Both the position numbers and the translations under genes were made by a program. From positions 4,360,001 through 4,424,000 of the forward strand of contig NZ_JABRWH010000001.1 in the NCBI RefSeq assembly GCF_013248975.1: a stretch of 64,000 nt of DNA, read 5' to 3'. Origin of the DNA: Neobacillus endophyticus. Lineage in GTDB: Bacteria > Bacillota > Bacilli > Bacillales > Cytobacillaceae. Under the pieces are notes generated by a model. The model saw only the letters and a list, made by a program, of their open reading frames with translations. It ran no database searches and was not told the DNA's origin. This document shows, in pieces, positions 1-8,106 of the stretch. Position 1 is the first letter of the stretch; each line of letters opens with the position of its first letter.

Positions 1-255
1 CTCTGCTTTTTCAGTTTCCTTCAAGGCTCTACTTACCCTTGACATAATAACACCAAAGGCTTTAGCTTCTTCTATAGTCATTTCGGCAAGAGTTGGGATA
101 TGCCTTTTCAAATCAATCATAATATGCCCCAAGTAATTTTGTTCTCCATTTTTGTCAATATGCCCAACATAAACGTACCGATCTTCATATATTATCGTTC
201 CTGCTGTTTTAATTACTCCCCTATGCTTATCACAAATAAAGCAATCCTCATTCAT
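1..255 (-). CDS. HIT family nucleotide hydrolase, C-terminus cut by window edge
   Basis: The first 85 residues of a HIT-domain protein are present. They begin with CFIC, a metal-binding-like pair of cysteines typical of small HIT proteins, followed by the family core strands (VYVGHI, YLGHIMIDLKRHIP). The histidine triad would lie beyond the window start, so catalysis cannot be judged. The ATG at 255 follows a GGGGGGAG ribosome binding site. HIT/HINT proteins hydrolyse nucleoside phosphoramidates, aminoacyl-adenylates and dinucleoside polyphosphates in the cytoplasm. The gene sits about 35 bases after a leucine-type T-box terminator, so its transcription should rise when tRNA-Leu is uncharged. 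That control is inferred from the leader and is unusual for this family. Confidence 0.85.
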   Translation of the reverse strand, partial: MNEDCFICDKHRGVIKTAGTIIYEDRYVYVGHIDKNGEQNYLGHIMIDLKRHIPTLAEMTIEEAKAFGVIMSRVSRALKETEKAE

Positions 256-290
256 AAAATACTCCCCCCGAATATTATTTATAGTTTTTC

Positions 291-545
291 TAAAAAAAAA
301 ATCCTACCGTCTCAAAAGAGACGATAAGATTTATTTACCGTGGTACCACTCTTCTCGGCTCTTTAGAAAAAAACTGTAAGAACCATCTCGAAACTCGATT
401 ACGGAAGTGAACCGTATAGATTTACATATCAATCTATCCACTCATAGGCGAGTTGGGGAGCTTCATTGACTGTTTTTCACCTAACAACAGCTCTCTGAAC
501 AATAAAATCTCCTTATTACTCCTATTCATAGTGTTTGTTGTATGG
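291..545 (-). promoter_or_regulatory. T-box leader, leucine specifier, upstream of HIT gene
   Basis: On the minus strand the leader shows an AGTA box, AGAGAG, GGTG, a specifier loop CAACTCG, the T-box core GTGGTACCACGG and a terminator whose arms (ATCGTCTC and GAGACGGT) are followed by nine T residues. Pairing AATAGG with GCCTAT places CTC (Leu) in the specifier position opposite AGTA. The leuA leader at 21066-21300 has the same specifier loop, which supports the reading. Uncharged tRNA-Leu should stabilise the antiterminator. Confidence 0.9.
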
Positions 546-567
546 ATAAAAAAGGAATTTTGTTAAA

Positions 568-596
568 ATTATAAATTGTGCACCAATAATCGTCAA
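568..596 (-). promoter_or_regulatory. Sigma-A promoter of the T-box/HIT transcript
   Basis: Minus strand TTGACG at 591-596 and TATAAT at 568-573 are separated by 17 bases, a near-consensus vegetative promoter. It stands just upstream of the T-box leader and makes the leader plus HIT gene an independent transcription unit. Confidence 0.8.
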
Positions 597-615
597 GGAA
601 ATTCTTATTAAACAA

Positions 616-637
616 TAGCGCCCGATTGTTGAAAATC
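616..637. repeat. Dispersed intergenic repeat containing GCGCCC, copy 1
   Basis: The core GCGCCCGATTGTTGAA recurs in altered form at 2129, 2867, 3370, 5416, 8025 and 8985. Copies lie only between genes, several beside transcription terminators. No coding capacity is visible. Confidence 0.5.
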
Positions 638-673
638 GTTATTGAAGTAAAGACTCCGTTATTTCAACAACGA

Positions 674-1342
674 TTATGTAAAATAACTTAATAATCCATC
701 AAAAGAATTGATCTCAGCATATGGTTTAATTTCGGTATGATTCTTGATTCTACGAGGATTGAACCATATACCCTTTATATTCGCATTTTGACAACCACCA
801 ATATCCTTTTCTATGTCATCTCCTACGAATAATGCATCTTCGGGTTGTACATTAAGCTTATTTAATGCTAATTCAAATATGCGTTTGTCAGGTTTACTAA
901 ATCCCACTTCTTCAGAAATAATTACTATATCAAAACAACTATTTAAATTAGTATTTCTTATTTTTGCTTTTTGTCTCTTCGTTGAGCCATTTGTTATAAT
1001 TGCAACTTTAACTTTCATCTTTATTGTATTTACTAAATTTATGGTATTTTGGTTTATTGTAAAACAATGGGGGAAATTATTATTCCAGAAATCTTGAATG
1101 TCATTGTGTGGCAATCTATATTTTGGTGGGAATTCATCAAAAAATGATTCAAAAACTTTTGTTTTATCATTGTCGCCATAGCTTTCTTTATCGTATTCTT
1201 TGAACTTCTTCAACATTTCATTTTTTGCTGAATGTTTATCGTCCTCATAACACTTTTCTAAAATCATTAAAAACATTTGTTCTACTGCCTTATCCCTATT
1301 AAGTAAGGTTTCATCTAAATCAAAAATAGCAGCCTTAATCAT
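674..1342 (-). CDS. HAD superfamily hydrolase (YjjG-like phosphatase)
   Basis: This 222-residue cytoplasmic phosphatase carries all HAD motifs: the nucleophile and acid-base aspartates in FDLDETLLN near residue 8, the threonine of IITNGS, the lysine of FSKPDKRIF and the GDDIEKDIGG metal-binding loop. Family members dephosphorylate nucleotides or other small phosphoesters; the substrate cannot be told. The ATG at 1342 follows AGGAGGAG; an in-frame ATG at 1417 lacks such a site and would add 25 non-homologous residues. The gene appears monocistronic and convergent with nothing obvious. Confidence 0.9.
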   Translation of the reverse strand: MIKAAIFDLDETLLNRDKAVEQMFLMILEKCYEDDKHSAKNEMLKKFKEYDKESYGDNDKTKVFESFFDEFPPKYRLPHNDIQDFWNNNFPHCFTINQNTINLVNTIKMKVKVAIITNGSTKRQKAKIRNTNLNSCFDIVIISEEVGFSKPDKRIFELALNKLNVQPEDALFVGDDIEKDIGGCQNANIKGIWFNPRRIKNHTEIKPYAEINSFDGLLSYFT

Positions 1343-1535
1343 TGTATTTATCTCCTCCTGTATTGTTTCTAGCATTTCTCCTTGTTTAACTAACCATTTT
1401 GCTGAAGAAACAAACACCCGGCTAGACAGCCCGGATGTTCAAGAAATGCGCAGTTTGTGGAAAACATACGATATTGAAAATATAGACCAGTACTCATTTA
1501 AATATTTTTATCTATTTGTTCTAAAGTATTTCTAA

Positions 1536-1898
1536 CTAAATTTCTTGAATCATCTCTACTCTATTACCAAATGGATCTCTAAACTCAAAACGTTCAAAAT
1601 TTGGAATTGGTACACCCTGAAGTATTTTAATATTGTTTTCTTCTATGACTTTTCTCCAATATTTAATATTATCTACTTGATAAGCAATATGTGCTTTTGT
1701 TTTTAATCGGTCAAAGTCATCCTCTGTTCCAACGTGGATCTGTCTATCTCCAACCTCTAACCAGAATCCTCCTCGCCCCTTAAGCGAATCAGGCTTTTTA
1801 ACTTCAGATAGACCTAAAATTTTACAATAAAATTCTTTTCCTTGTTCCTCAGTTCCTTTTGGAATCGTAATTTGTGCGTGATGTAATCCGAGAATCAT
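1536..1898 (-). CDS. VOC superfamily protein (glyoxalase/dioxygenase fold)
   Basis: A 120-residue single-domain protein with paired beta-alpha-beta-beta-beta modules. It opens with LGLHHAQITIP and includes EFYCKILGL and a C-terminal FRDPFGNRVE, both typical of vicinal oxygen chelate proteins. Metal ligands would be the His in LHHAQI, a mid-protein His or Glu (IHVG) and the terminal Glu (NRVEMI). Members act as glyoxalases, thiol transferases or extradiol dioxygenases; no specific reaction can be assigned. The ATG at 1898 follows GGGGAGGAG. It is the first of five VOC genes in the window. Confidence 0.85.
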   Translation of the reverse strand: MILGLHHAQITIPKGTEEQGKEFYCKILGLSEVKKPDSLKGRGGFWLEVGDRQIHVGTEDDFDRLKTKAHIAYQVDNIKYWRKVIEENNIKILQGVPIPNFERFEFRDPFGNRVEMIQEI

Positions 1899-2088
1899 TA
1901 AATCTCCTCCCCATTAATTTGCTTTCAGAAATATAGTTACCATTACACATCAACTGGAATTATCTTCCGAATTGCTATTATTTTATATAACAAAATACAA
2001 TAAGTAAATTATAATATTTTTATGCAAATTCATAAGTATCACTTATGTTTCATGCTATTTTGATTTGTTTCTCTATTCTTAGTTCAAC

Positions 2089-2114
2089 AAAAAAGCAGTC
2101 TCACAATGACTGCT
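2089..2114 (-). terminator. Terminator after the second HIT gene
   Basis: Arms AGCAGTC and GACTGCT enclose a 7-base loop, and the minus strand continues into TTTTTT. It lies just past the gene ending at 2194. Confidence 0.7.
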
Positions 2115-2128
2115 CTGATACTTAATTA

Positions 2129-2150
2129 TCGCGCCCATTACTTGAAGAAG
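2129..2150. repeat. Dispersed intergenic repeat, copy 2
   Basis: GCGCCCATTACTTGAAGAAG is a degenerate copy of the element at 616, placed directly beside the hairpin at 2089. Confidence 0.4.
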
Positions 2151-2193
2151 AAGCATTAAAATACGAAATCCGCAATAACCAATATTATAAAGA

Positions 2194-2673
2194 TTAATAT
2201 GCATCTTTCATTATTTGAAATAGGTTTTCAGCGAGTTTTTCCTTTAAATCTAAATGTTTTTCAACGGTGTATTGATACTTACTATCAGTCCAATGGTTAG
2301 GCGAATATAGCCAAACGGGTTTGAGTTTTCTTTCTTCTGATTCCCATTCATATCTAGGAAATATATGGGCGTGTAAAAACGCATCTGTGTTTCCATAAAT
2401 AGAATAATTTATCTTTCTTGGATTACAGACTTCTTGTATTACATCTCCAATTAAACTCATATCTAATAGATATTCACTTCTTTGTTTAAAATCCAAGTCG
2501 TTTAAAGTACCAACTTGAACATACGGTAAAAGTACACAATATCCTGGAAGAAATTGAGTATCTCCAATAACAGCAAAGCCACTTTTCATTTTTCCGATAA
2601 CCATTGGATTTTCTCCACGATTTGCAGCTGCAATTCTGTCTTTTTTCCAATCTTCATTTAAGCTTGTTTTCAT
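2194..2673 (-). CDS. HIT-like nucleotide hydrolase with a modified histidine triad
   Basis: A 159-residue protein whose C-terminal half has the HIT active-site segment DAFLHAHIFPRY: two histidines are at residues 101 and 103, but the third triad position is Phe 105. The segment VIGDTQFLPGYCVLLP matches the HIT core strand. Canonical HIT proteins use HxHxH and GalT-like ones HxHxQ, so this is a divergent branch whose activity is uncertain. The ATG at 2673 follows AAGGAGAG. It is a second HIT-type gene within 2.5 kb of the T-box-controlled one, but has no T-box of its own. Confidence 0.8.
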   Translation of the reverse strand: MKTSLNEDWKKDRIAAANRGENPMVIGKMKSGFAVIGDTQFLPGYCVLLPYVQVGTLNDLDFKQRSEYLLDMSLIGDVIQEVCNPRKINYSIYGNTDAFLHAHIFPRYEWESEERKLKPVWLYSPNHWTDSKYQYTVEKHLDLKEKLAENLFQIMKDAY

Positions 2674-2866
2674 TCTTTTCTCTCCTTGAAATTTCTAGTA
2701 CCATTAATTCTATAAATGTTTTTAAATCTCCTGCTTCTTCAAGTAAACTGCAATTTAGGTTATGTGAAAGTTTTCACAAACTATTCAGTATGCCAATTTT
2801 CTTAAAACGTTTTATTCCGCAATCTGGCCCTAAACCTAAATAAAAAGCACAATTCTTGCTACAGAA

Positions 2867-2889
2867 TTGCGCCCTTTAGTTGCATAACT
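2867..2889. repeat. Dispersed intergenic repeat, copy 3
   Basis: TTGCGCCCTTTAGTTGCATA follows a small hairpin (CAATTC/GAATTG, 2850-2869). It is a degenerate member of the GCGCCC family. Confidence 0.35.
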
Positions 2890-2896
2890 TTTTTTA

Positions 2897-3247
2897 CTAC
2901 ATTGAGGTAATGAACAGCATTAGACGCATAAGAATTGCTAACAAAATACTTATAAAGATAGCCAACATAGATACTATTACATTGTTTTTAATTTGCCATA
3001 TTCCGAAAGCGAAACCACACATAACTGTACCCCACCAAACAATATCAACCAATACCTTATTAAAACTTGCTAAAATATCAGTGAAGAATAATACAAATAG
3101 TCCTACTTGAAGAAAAAGTATACTAAACCCCAACAAAGATGGTTTAGTTTGAGTATTCCTTTGTTTATGGTGTAAAGTAACACCGATTACTATGAAAATA
3201 AAAACAAGAAATAGAACAAACAAAATAATTAAACTGGTAAAAGACAT
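2897..3247 (-). CDS. Small integral membrane protein, four helices
   Basis: This 116-residue protein has hydrophobic segments at about 5-24, 39-58, 66-84 and 90-112, with a short basic loop (HHKQRNTQTK) after the first helix. No family was recognised. The ATG at 3247 follows AGAGGAG. It is a single gene between terminators, with no partner that suggests a role. Confidence 0.65.
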   Translation of the reverse strand: MSFTSLIILFVLFLVFIFIVIGVTLHHKQRNTQTKPSLLGFSILFLQVGLFVLFFTDILASFNKVLVDIVWWGTVMCGFAFGIWQIKNNVIVSMLAIFISILLAILMRLMLFITSM

Positions 3248-3329
3248 AAGTTTTTCTCCTCTTTACAACTTTTATTTTTCTTACAAAATCCTCCCTCGAA
3301 AACTGCCATTTAACTGATTAAAGACCAAG

Positions 3330-3355
3330 AAAAATGGACTGCTGAAAACAGTCCA
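3330..3355 (-). terminator. Terminator after the small exported-type protein
   Basis: Arms GGACTG and CAGTCC with a 7-base loop are followed on the minus strand by ATTTTTCTTGG. It serves the gene ending at 3451. Confidence 0.6.
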
Positions 3356-3369
3356 TTGCTGTTCAATTC

Positions 3370-3391
3370 TTGCGCCCAATTGCTGAATATC
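3370..3391. repeat. Dispersed intergenic repeat, copy 4
   Basis: TTGCGCCCAATTGCTGAATA is one of the best-preserved copies and again sits beside a terminator hairpin (3330-3355). Confidence 0.45.
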
Positions 3392-3450
3392 CTTATTTAA
3401 TTTAAGATCCTGATAGCTCAATAAATTTCCAGCTTCACTTTATTTGAAGA

Positions 3451-3828
3451 TTATTGAATTGAAATTTGATAAAGTTCTACTTCCCTAATTAAACCTCCAT
3501 ATTTGGAATATTGCTTTAACCACACTTCCATTCTTTTACCACCTAAGGTAGTAACGAAATATTCTGTTTTCCCATCGCTTGCTTGACAATCTGTTGTTTT
3601 TTGAGGTTTTAAATTTTTAGGTAAATTCATTAGAAAGTTATAAGTATCATCACCAATAGCTATTTTTTTTATCTGGTTAGCATCTTTTTGTTTAATAAGT
3701 TGACTGATTTGATTATCTAAACGCTGACTATCCATAAATGCCGATTTGTTAAATAGATAATAAGAACCAATTCCCACTACTACGACAAATGCCACAATTA
3801 GTATAAGTATTCCTCTGAAACATTTCAT
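3451..3828 (-). CDS. Membrane-anchored hypothetical protein
   Basis: The 125-residue product has one N-terminal hydrophobic helix (about 5-26) without a lipobox, then a soluble domain of about 95 residues predicted outside the cell. It holds a single cysteine (TTDCQAS) and ends in a beta-rich stretch (GLIREVELYQISI). No family is recognised. The start is ATG at 3828 because an in-frame stop lies just upstream; the nearest AAGGAGGG is 18 bases away, an unusually long spacing, so translation may be weak. Confidence 0.6.
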   Translation of the reverse strand: MKCFRGILILIVAFVVVVGIGSYYLFNKSAFMDSQRLDNQISQLIKQKDANQIKKIAIGDDTYNFLMNLPKNLKPQKTTDCQASDGKTEYFVTTLGGKRMEVWLKQYSKYGGLIREVELYQISIQ

Positions 3829-3913
3829 TTGTCAGCCTAGCCTAATCCCTCCTTAGTCATTACTTCGCATCCATTCGTCAATAATTCTGCCACTTTACTT
3901 TTCTAGATTTAAG

Positions 3914-4177
3914 TTATGGCATAGAAGTCACTGCCCAATGGATCAAAATTGTTACTAATACCAGGAATACCATAAAGGAAGTTGAATACAATATCAGCGT
4001 CCTTATAATCTCTCGCTCTTTTATTTGTTTATAAGCAACAAACCCTAACACAATTGAAGTAATCCATATAATTTCACCCCATAATGAAAATAAATATGGT
4101 GAATTTGCAAACCAAAATATAGTAATAAGTAAATAAACGGTCAGCAACATCAAAACTAATAAAATCATCTTTATCAC
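3914..4177 (-). CDS. Small membrane protein, three helices
   Basis: An 87-residue, very hydrophobic protein with helices at about 3-22, 30-50 and 62-82 and a charged loop (KQIKEREI). No family was recognised. The ATG at 4177 follows AAAGGTGAT. It lies between the small anchored protein and a phosphatase gene on the same strand, but the gaps of 85 and 126 bases do not argue for an operon. Confidence 0.6.
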   Translation of the reverse strand: MIKMILLVLMLLTVYLLITIFWFANSPYLFSLWGEIIWITSIVLGFVAYKQIKEREIIRTLILYSTSFMVFLVLVTILIHWAVTSMP

Positions 4178-4303
4178 CTTTATAATATATCTAATTTCTA
4201 TATAGCTTCGTCCCTTAGTAAAGTGAGAAATTGTTCGAAATGAGCTGTCACATCAACAATTTTTTCCAAGGTAGCTTATAAATTAGTAGGTGAACCATTC
4301 AAT

Positions 4304-4876
4304 CTAAGACATTCCCCACAATCTTTTTACATCCACCAATTCCTGCTCATTGAATTCCATTCTGAATATATCGGGTTTTGATGTTTGTAGTAAGAAATTC
4401 AAATCGTACTTACTGTCATAATACCCCATCATCAATGCCATAACAGCTCCGTGAGTTCCTACTACAACTTTCCTTCCTTGATATGTATTTAACAATTCTT
4501 TTAAAGTTTTTATTGCACGTTTCTGGCAATCTGCATTAGATTCTCCCCCCTCTAATGCAAAATTTGGTTCAGAAAATGATTTTTTTAATAATGGGAATAA
4601 TTCTTTATCAGATATTCGCTCGTCCCCAGCCGAAAAAATTCTTTCCTTTAAGTCTTCAATTACTAGAACTTCCTGTCCAATGTGTTTAGCTAACTGCTCT
4701 ACAGTTAAAATTGATCGAGTGTATGGACTTGAGATAACAGTGTTAATCCCTTCATCCTTTAAAACATCAGTTATTCTTTGAGCGTCTAATTTTCCCTTTT
4801 CCGTTAAACCTCTTGTTCTTTCATTTCCACTTTTTGGTGAATCCCCGTGCCTTACCATGTATATATAAGTTTTCAT
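4304..4876 (-). CDS. Histidine phosphatase family protein (phosphoglycerate mutase-like)
   Basis: This 190-residue protein has the phosphohistidine motif MVRHGDS at residues 8-14, the TRGLTEKGKLDAQR segment and a second catalytic histidine in VVGTHGAVMA. It belongs to the cofactor-independent RHG phosphatase branch; small members act on phosphorylated metabolites, nucleotides or proteins. The substrate is not evident. The start is ATG at 4876 behind AGGAGGT; a longer in-frame start at 4897 would place seven residues over that site. Confidence 0.88.
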   Translation of the reverse strand: MKTYIYMVRHGDSPKSGNERTRGLTEKGKLDAQRITDVLKDEGINTVISSPYTRSILTVEQLAKHIGQEVLVIEDLKERIFSAGDERISDKELFPLLKKSFSEPNFALEGGESNADCQKRAIKTLKELLNTYQGRKVVVGTHGAVMALMMGYYDSKYDLNFLLQTSKPDIFRMEFNEQELVDVKRLWGMS

Positions 4877-5092
4877 AACTACCTCCTGAATATCCAAAAA
4901 TCTTTTATTCCGAATGCAGAGAGTATTATTCGAAAAGAATACCCCATAATTTCATCATCTTTTACATAGGAATATTACATACGTAGATATTCTATGTATA
5001 GAGTAAATCAAATTCATTTAAAAGTAAATTTTTTTCTAGATTTTTCCTCATCCAATATTATTTAACTCTATTAAATCAAAGAATCTTATCAC

Positions 5093-5124
5093 ACAAAAAA
5101 GGAGTTACTACTGCAACTCCTTTC
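5093..5124 (-). terminator. Rho-independent terminator
   Basis: Arms GGAGTT and AACTCC surround an 8-base loop, and outer bases extend the pairing. The minus strand ends in CCTTTTTTGTG. It lies upstream of the phosphatase and downstream of the remnant at 5145. Confidence 0.6.
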
Positions 5125-5144
5125 TTGTGTTAGCACACTATAGC

Positions 5145-5336
5145 TTAATGAGGGTCATTGATGTGGTAAACTTTTAACTGATTCCAAGGAATTTTCCAAT
5201 TCACATCCCAAATTTTTGATCAAATAAATCCATCACATATTCACAAATCAGGTAAATTTATCAATTTTGCACATTCCAATATTTCCATTATCAATTTATC
5301 TTCTCTAATAAGAGTGATGATTTCTTTTTTCAGTAA
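5145..5336 (-). pseudogene. Remnant of a nucleotidyltransferase-family (DUF925-type) gene
   Basis: The minus strand reads LKKEIITLIREDKLIMEILE, then AKLINLPDL, a stop, ICDGFI, a stop and SKIWDV. The spacing matches the N-terminal part of the DUF925 nucleotidyltransferase family, where Trp and Arg codons are expected at the two stops (both TGA). No ribosome binding site or full-length frame remains, and everything after about residue 60 is missing. The family assignment is from memory of the motif and needs a search. Confidence 0.55.
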
Positions 5337-5415
5337 TCACCATAAAATTTTTCCGAATAATGGTTATTTAATTAGTTATTTCTATAGCTTTACGTGATAA
5401 TCCTTCCTCAGCAAT

Positions 5416-5437
5416 CTGGCCCGATTGTGGAAGAATG
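5416..5437. repeat. Dispersed intergenic repeat, copy 5 (degenerate)
   Basis: CTGGCCCGATTGTGGAAGAA resembles the core GCGCCCGATTGTTGAA. The surrounding 5340-5600 stretch has no credible gene. Confidence 0.35.
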
Positions 5438-5606
5438 TAATAATTCTCTCTCTGTACCATCTCCCCTACCTGTGACCGTGTCCACTTTGCACCCTTTCTT
5501 GTAGGGATTCCTTGTTACATAGGCTTGGATTAGTCTAAAAATGGCATAAAAATACACCCAGAGGTGGATGATTGAATAAATATCTACGATAAAAATCTTG
5601 AAAATG

Positions 5607-5636
5607 GAAAAAAGCATCCAACATTGGAATGCCTTT
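5607..5636 (-). terminator. Terminator after the Ser/Thr-linker surface protein
   Basis: The minus strand reads GCATTCCAA, two loop bases and TTGGATGC, then TTTTTTCC; one T is bulged. It ends the transcript of the gene stopping at 5666. Confidence 0.65.
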
Positions 5637-5665
5637 TATCCTGACATAATTCTTTTAGTGTTCGA

Positions 5666-6448
5666 TCAAATTGGTTGGGCGACAAATGCCACTCCGACAC
5701 CATTAGCTAAGTCCGTGATAACTGTTTCAAGTCCAAGTGAAGGATCAGTAACTATCACATTGTTTAGGATTGAGTTACCGTTGTTGAGAACTAAAATTCG
5801 GAACCAAGCCTTGCCTACTTTATGCGTGAGTTCAGGACCCGGTGGAATTTCGGCATCCAACCAATTCATTCCTCCATCAATTGACACTTGTTTAATGACT
5901 TGAATCGAAGGAACCGGACCTTGGGGCACGTCGTTAATTGGGCTTTGTGTAAAGGTATAACTGGCGTAGTCAGGCGAGAAATTGGTGTGATAGAAAGAAT
6001 CATCTTCGCTTGAAACCATATCGCCAGCGGTTGTCATCCCTGTTGCAGAAGCAATGTCACGAAAAATAATTTGAAATGGTCGAGTAGTTGTCCTTGTGTT
6101 AGAAGTGGTACTGGTTGTCGTCGATGTTGAAGTGGTTGTAGTCGTCGTTGAAGTGGAAGAACTGGATGACGAACTCATCAGTTCAATGATGTCTTCGAGC
6201 TTGAACTGGAGCAGCATTTCTTTCTTGATGACGGTCTTCAATACTTTATTCACGCTTTGATTTGCTGCAAAAAGGTCCGCAATTGATGTGGCATTTTTAA
6301 TAGCAAATTGAATTTTTTCGCCTTCGGCGTTTAATATATGTGCTAATCCCAGCTCCTCAAATGCGACGGATGCAAGAAGTAAGTTTAACACGTCTTCACT
6401 TGTGATGCTGATACTCGGTGTTACATTCGGGATATTCGGAAAACTCAA
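5666..6448 (-). CDS. Spore-surface-like protein with Ser/Thr linker and DUF11-like domain
   Basis: The 260 residues split into three parts. Residues 1-90 form a helical head (LLLASVAFEELGLAHILNAE) that I associate with Bacillus spore-surface and collagen-like proteins. About residues 92-120 are nearly pure Ser and Thr. Residues 160-260 resemble a DUF11-like surface domain (VLNNGNSILNNVIVTDPSLG). The start is TTG at 6448 behind AAGAGGTGA. There is no signal peptide, as is usual for proteins assembled on spores in the mother cell. The spore location is an inference from the head domain. The linker DNA is a GAAGTGGT-rich imperfect repeat that could change length by slippage. Confidence 0.7.
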   Translation of the reverse strand: MSFPNIPNVTPSISITSEDVLNLLLASVAFEELGLAHILNAEGEKIQFAIKNATSIADLFAANQSVNKVLKTVIKKEMLLQFKLEDIIELMSSSSSSSTSTTTTTTSTSTTTSTTSNTRTTTRPFQIIFRDIASATGMTTAGDMVSSEDDSFYHTNFSPDYASYTFTQSPINDVPQGPVPSIQVIKQVSIDGGMNWLDAEIPPGPELTHKVGKAWFRILVLNNGNSILNNVIVTDPSLGLETVITDLANGVGVAFVAQPI

Positions 6449-7100
6449 GGGGATTCACCTCTTATCAACTGATTCTTGTTATTGTATGTGCGGAGAATGA
6501 GTGGGCATAGGCGACTGCCTAGAAAATCATGTCTAGGGATAAGCCTATTCTATTTCTATCTTCATTTTTGAACAAAGCCATTAGCTGTCGTTACTTACAA
6601 AAACGAAAGCAATGTAAAACATTGTGCATTGCAACAGAGCGGGCAATTTGGACTTGGAACTACAAACGGGCGCACAAAAAGACGAACTTTCCAATTTAAT
6701 CATTAGAAAACGTTCGCCTCACTTTTTACTACCTATTATAGTCCAGACATATGGTCACACTTTTCCAAATAGTCACACCCAAATCCACACATTTTTTCAA
6801 TACAAAACGGTAAGAAAAGGTATGATTTAAGCTTAGTTAAAAATCCTTAAAAACGTTGATATAAAAACAACTTAATAATCTGTAAAATTACCCTAGCATT
6901 AATGCTCTCATAAATGGGTAGTACCAGCGATGCTATAACCATCCGCAATAAGGAAATGTCAAGATTACATTAAGTAATTAATTTTAATACTTCAAACACG
7001 TATACTCCATCCTGATTAGATAGGGGTAAAATAAAGTATTTAATTCTTTTATATAGGATACTTTAGCAATACAGTCAATTAAAAATCTAAGATTTATTAT
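6449..7100. other. Gene-free stretch
   Basis: About 650 bases between the surface-protein start and the group II intron. Reading both strands I found no credible gene, strong promoter or clear terminator. The one 68-codon frame (6624-6830) has no ribosome binding site and no protein-like composition. Confidence 0.5.
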
Positions 7101-7995
7101 AATGATAGGTAAGCTTTTGAAGTTATCGCCAGCTTTCCCCCCACTTCACACCGTACAGGCGAGTTTCCCAGCATACGGCGTTCCAACTAATCCAATTCCA
7201 TTCCATCATCTACACTTTTGAAATTGTAACATCCTCAGTGTCTCAATTCTTTCGTTTTAATAAGTCGGTGCCTCTCGTAGGAGGTAAACCTCTATTAATC
7301 TTACAAGAACCTTATTAATTGTTTAAGAAATGTCTTGCATGGTTGAATGAATCTTTTATCATTCTAGTGGCTATCCCTCCACGTTCATTACACGCTTCAA
7401 CGGTACTGTGCCACCACTTTCACTGATATGAAGAAAAGTTATACAATCGCTAGTCTCACGATTATTTTCCTTTTCAACGTTTCATCGAGAGTAAGCCCTC
7501 CACGTTATCAGCTTACAACGTTGAGTTACATCTGTTATGGAACAAACTTAGGTGCTTCCTATGAGCCTGTTAGCATTGCATGTGCCTGTAACACAAGATG
7601 GATTTTTATATTATTGATTCTTACTCATCCACAGCTAACCCTATAGTAGTAAATACATTTATGTATAACGCGCGTCTAGACCCGTACATTCAGAAGTTTG
7701 TCAGCAATAATAATTTCTTATTATATTTCATTGCATTCTCACCATATCTGTTCAACCCAAGCACCATGATTTACACCACCCCATCGGGTAGGCTTTCGTC
7801 AGCCGGACTGTTACGGTAAATTCTCACGCCTATTAGCCGAGCTTATAACACGCTAATCATTACTAAACAGCGTGCTATTCGACGCAGGGGGAGCCTTTCA
7901 GAGCGTTACCTCTTCATTCGACTCCTCGATATACCCTTCAGTTTTAGAACCTAAAACTGCCTGACCTTTACCGAAATTGTGTGACCACATTTCAA
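7101..7995 (-). mobile_element. ORF-less group II intron (ribozyme remnant)
   Basis: On the minus strand 7182-7149 forms a 34-nt domain V hairpin: an 8-bp lower stem from ACGCCGTA and TACGGTGT, a GAAA tetraloop and a CGC triad. It is followed by a domain VI-like hairpin (AAGCT/AGCTT) and the typical 3' end ACCTATCAT near 7101. Upstream lies about 800 nt of structured GC-balanced sequence without a protein frame, so the reverse transcriptase/maturase is absent. The 5' boundary near 7995 is approximate because no clear GUGYG was seen. Splicing would need a maturase in trans. No interrupted gene is visible on either side. Confidence 0.75.
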
Positions 7996-8024
7996 TTGAG
8001 TCAGGAACATTTCGCACCAAGAAA

Positions 8025-8046
8025 AGCGCCCGATTGTAGAATATCA
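8025..8046. repeat. Dispersed intergenic repeat, copy 6
   Basis: AGCGCCCGATTGTAGAATAT matches copy 1 closely. It lies about 30 bases outside the intron's 5' end. Confidence 0.45.
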
Positions 8047-8106
8047 TTCTGTATTGCCGTGATACTGCACAATATTACAAAAGAATCTATACCTGAATTA
8101 TTTAAA

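Noticed and set aside
5408..5617. Minus-strand 69-codon frame
   Set aside because: No ribosome binding site; it crosses a dispersed repeat and begins inside the terminator of the upstream gene.
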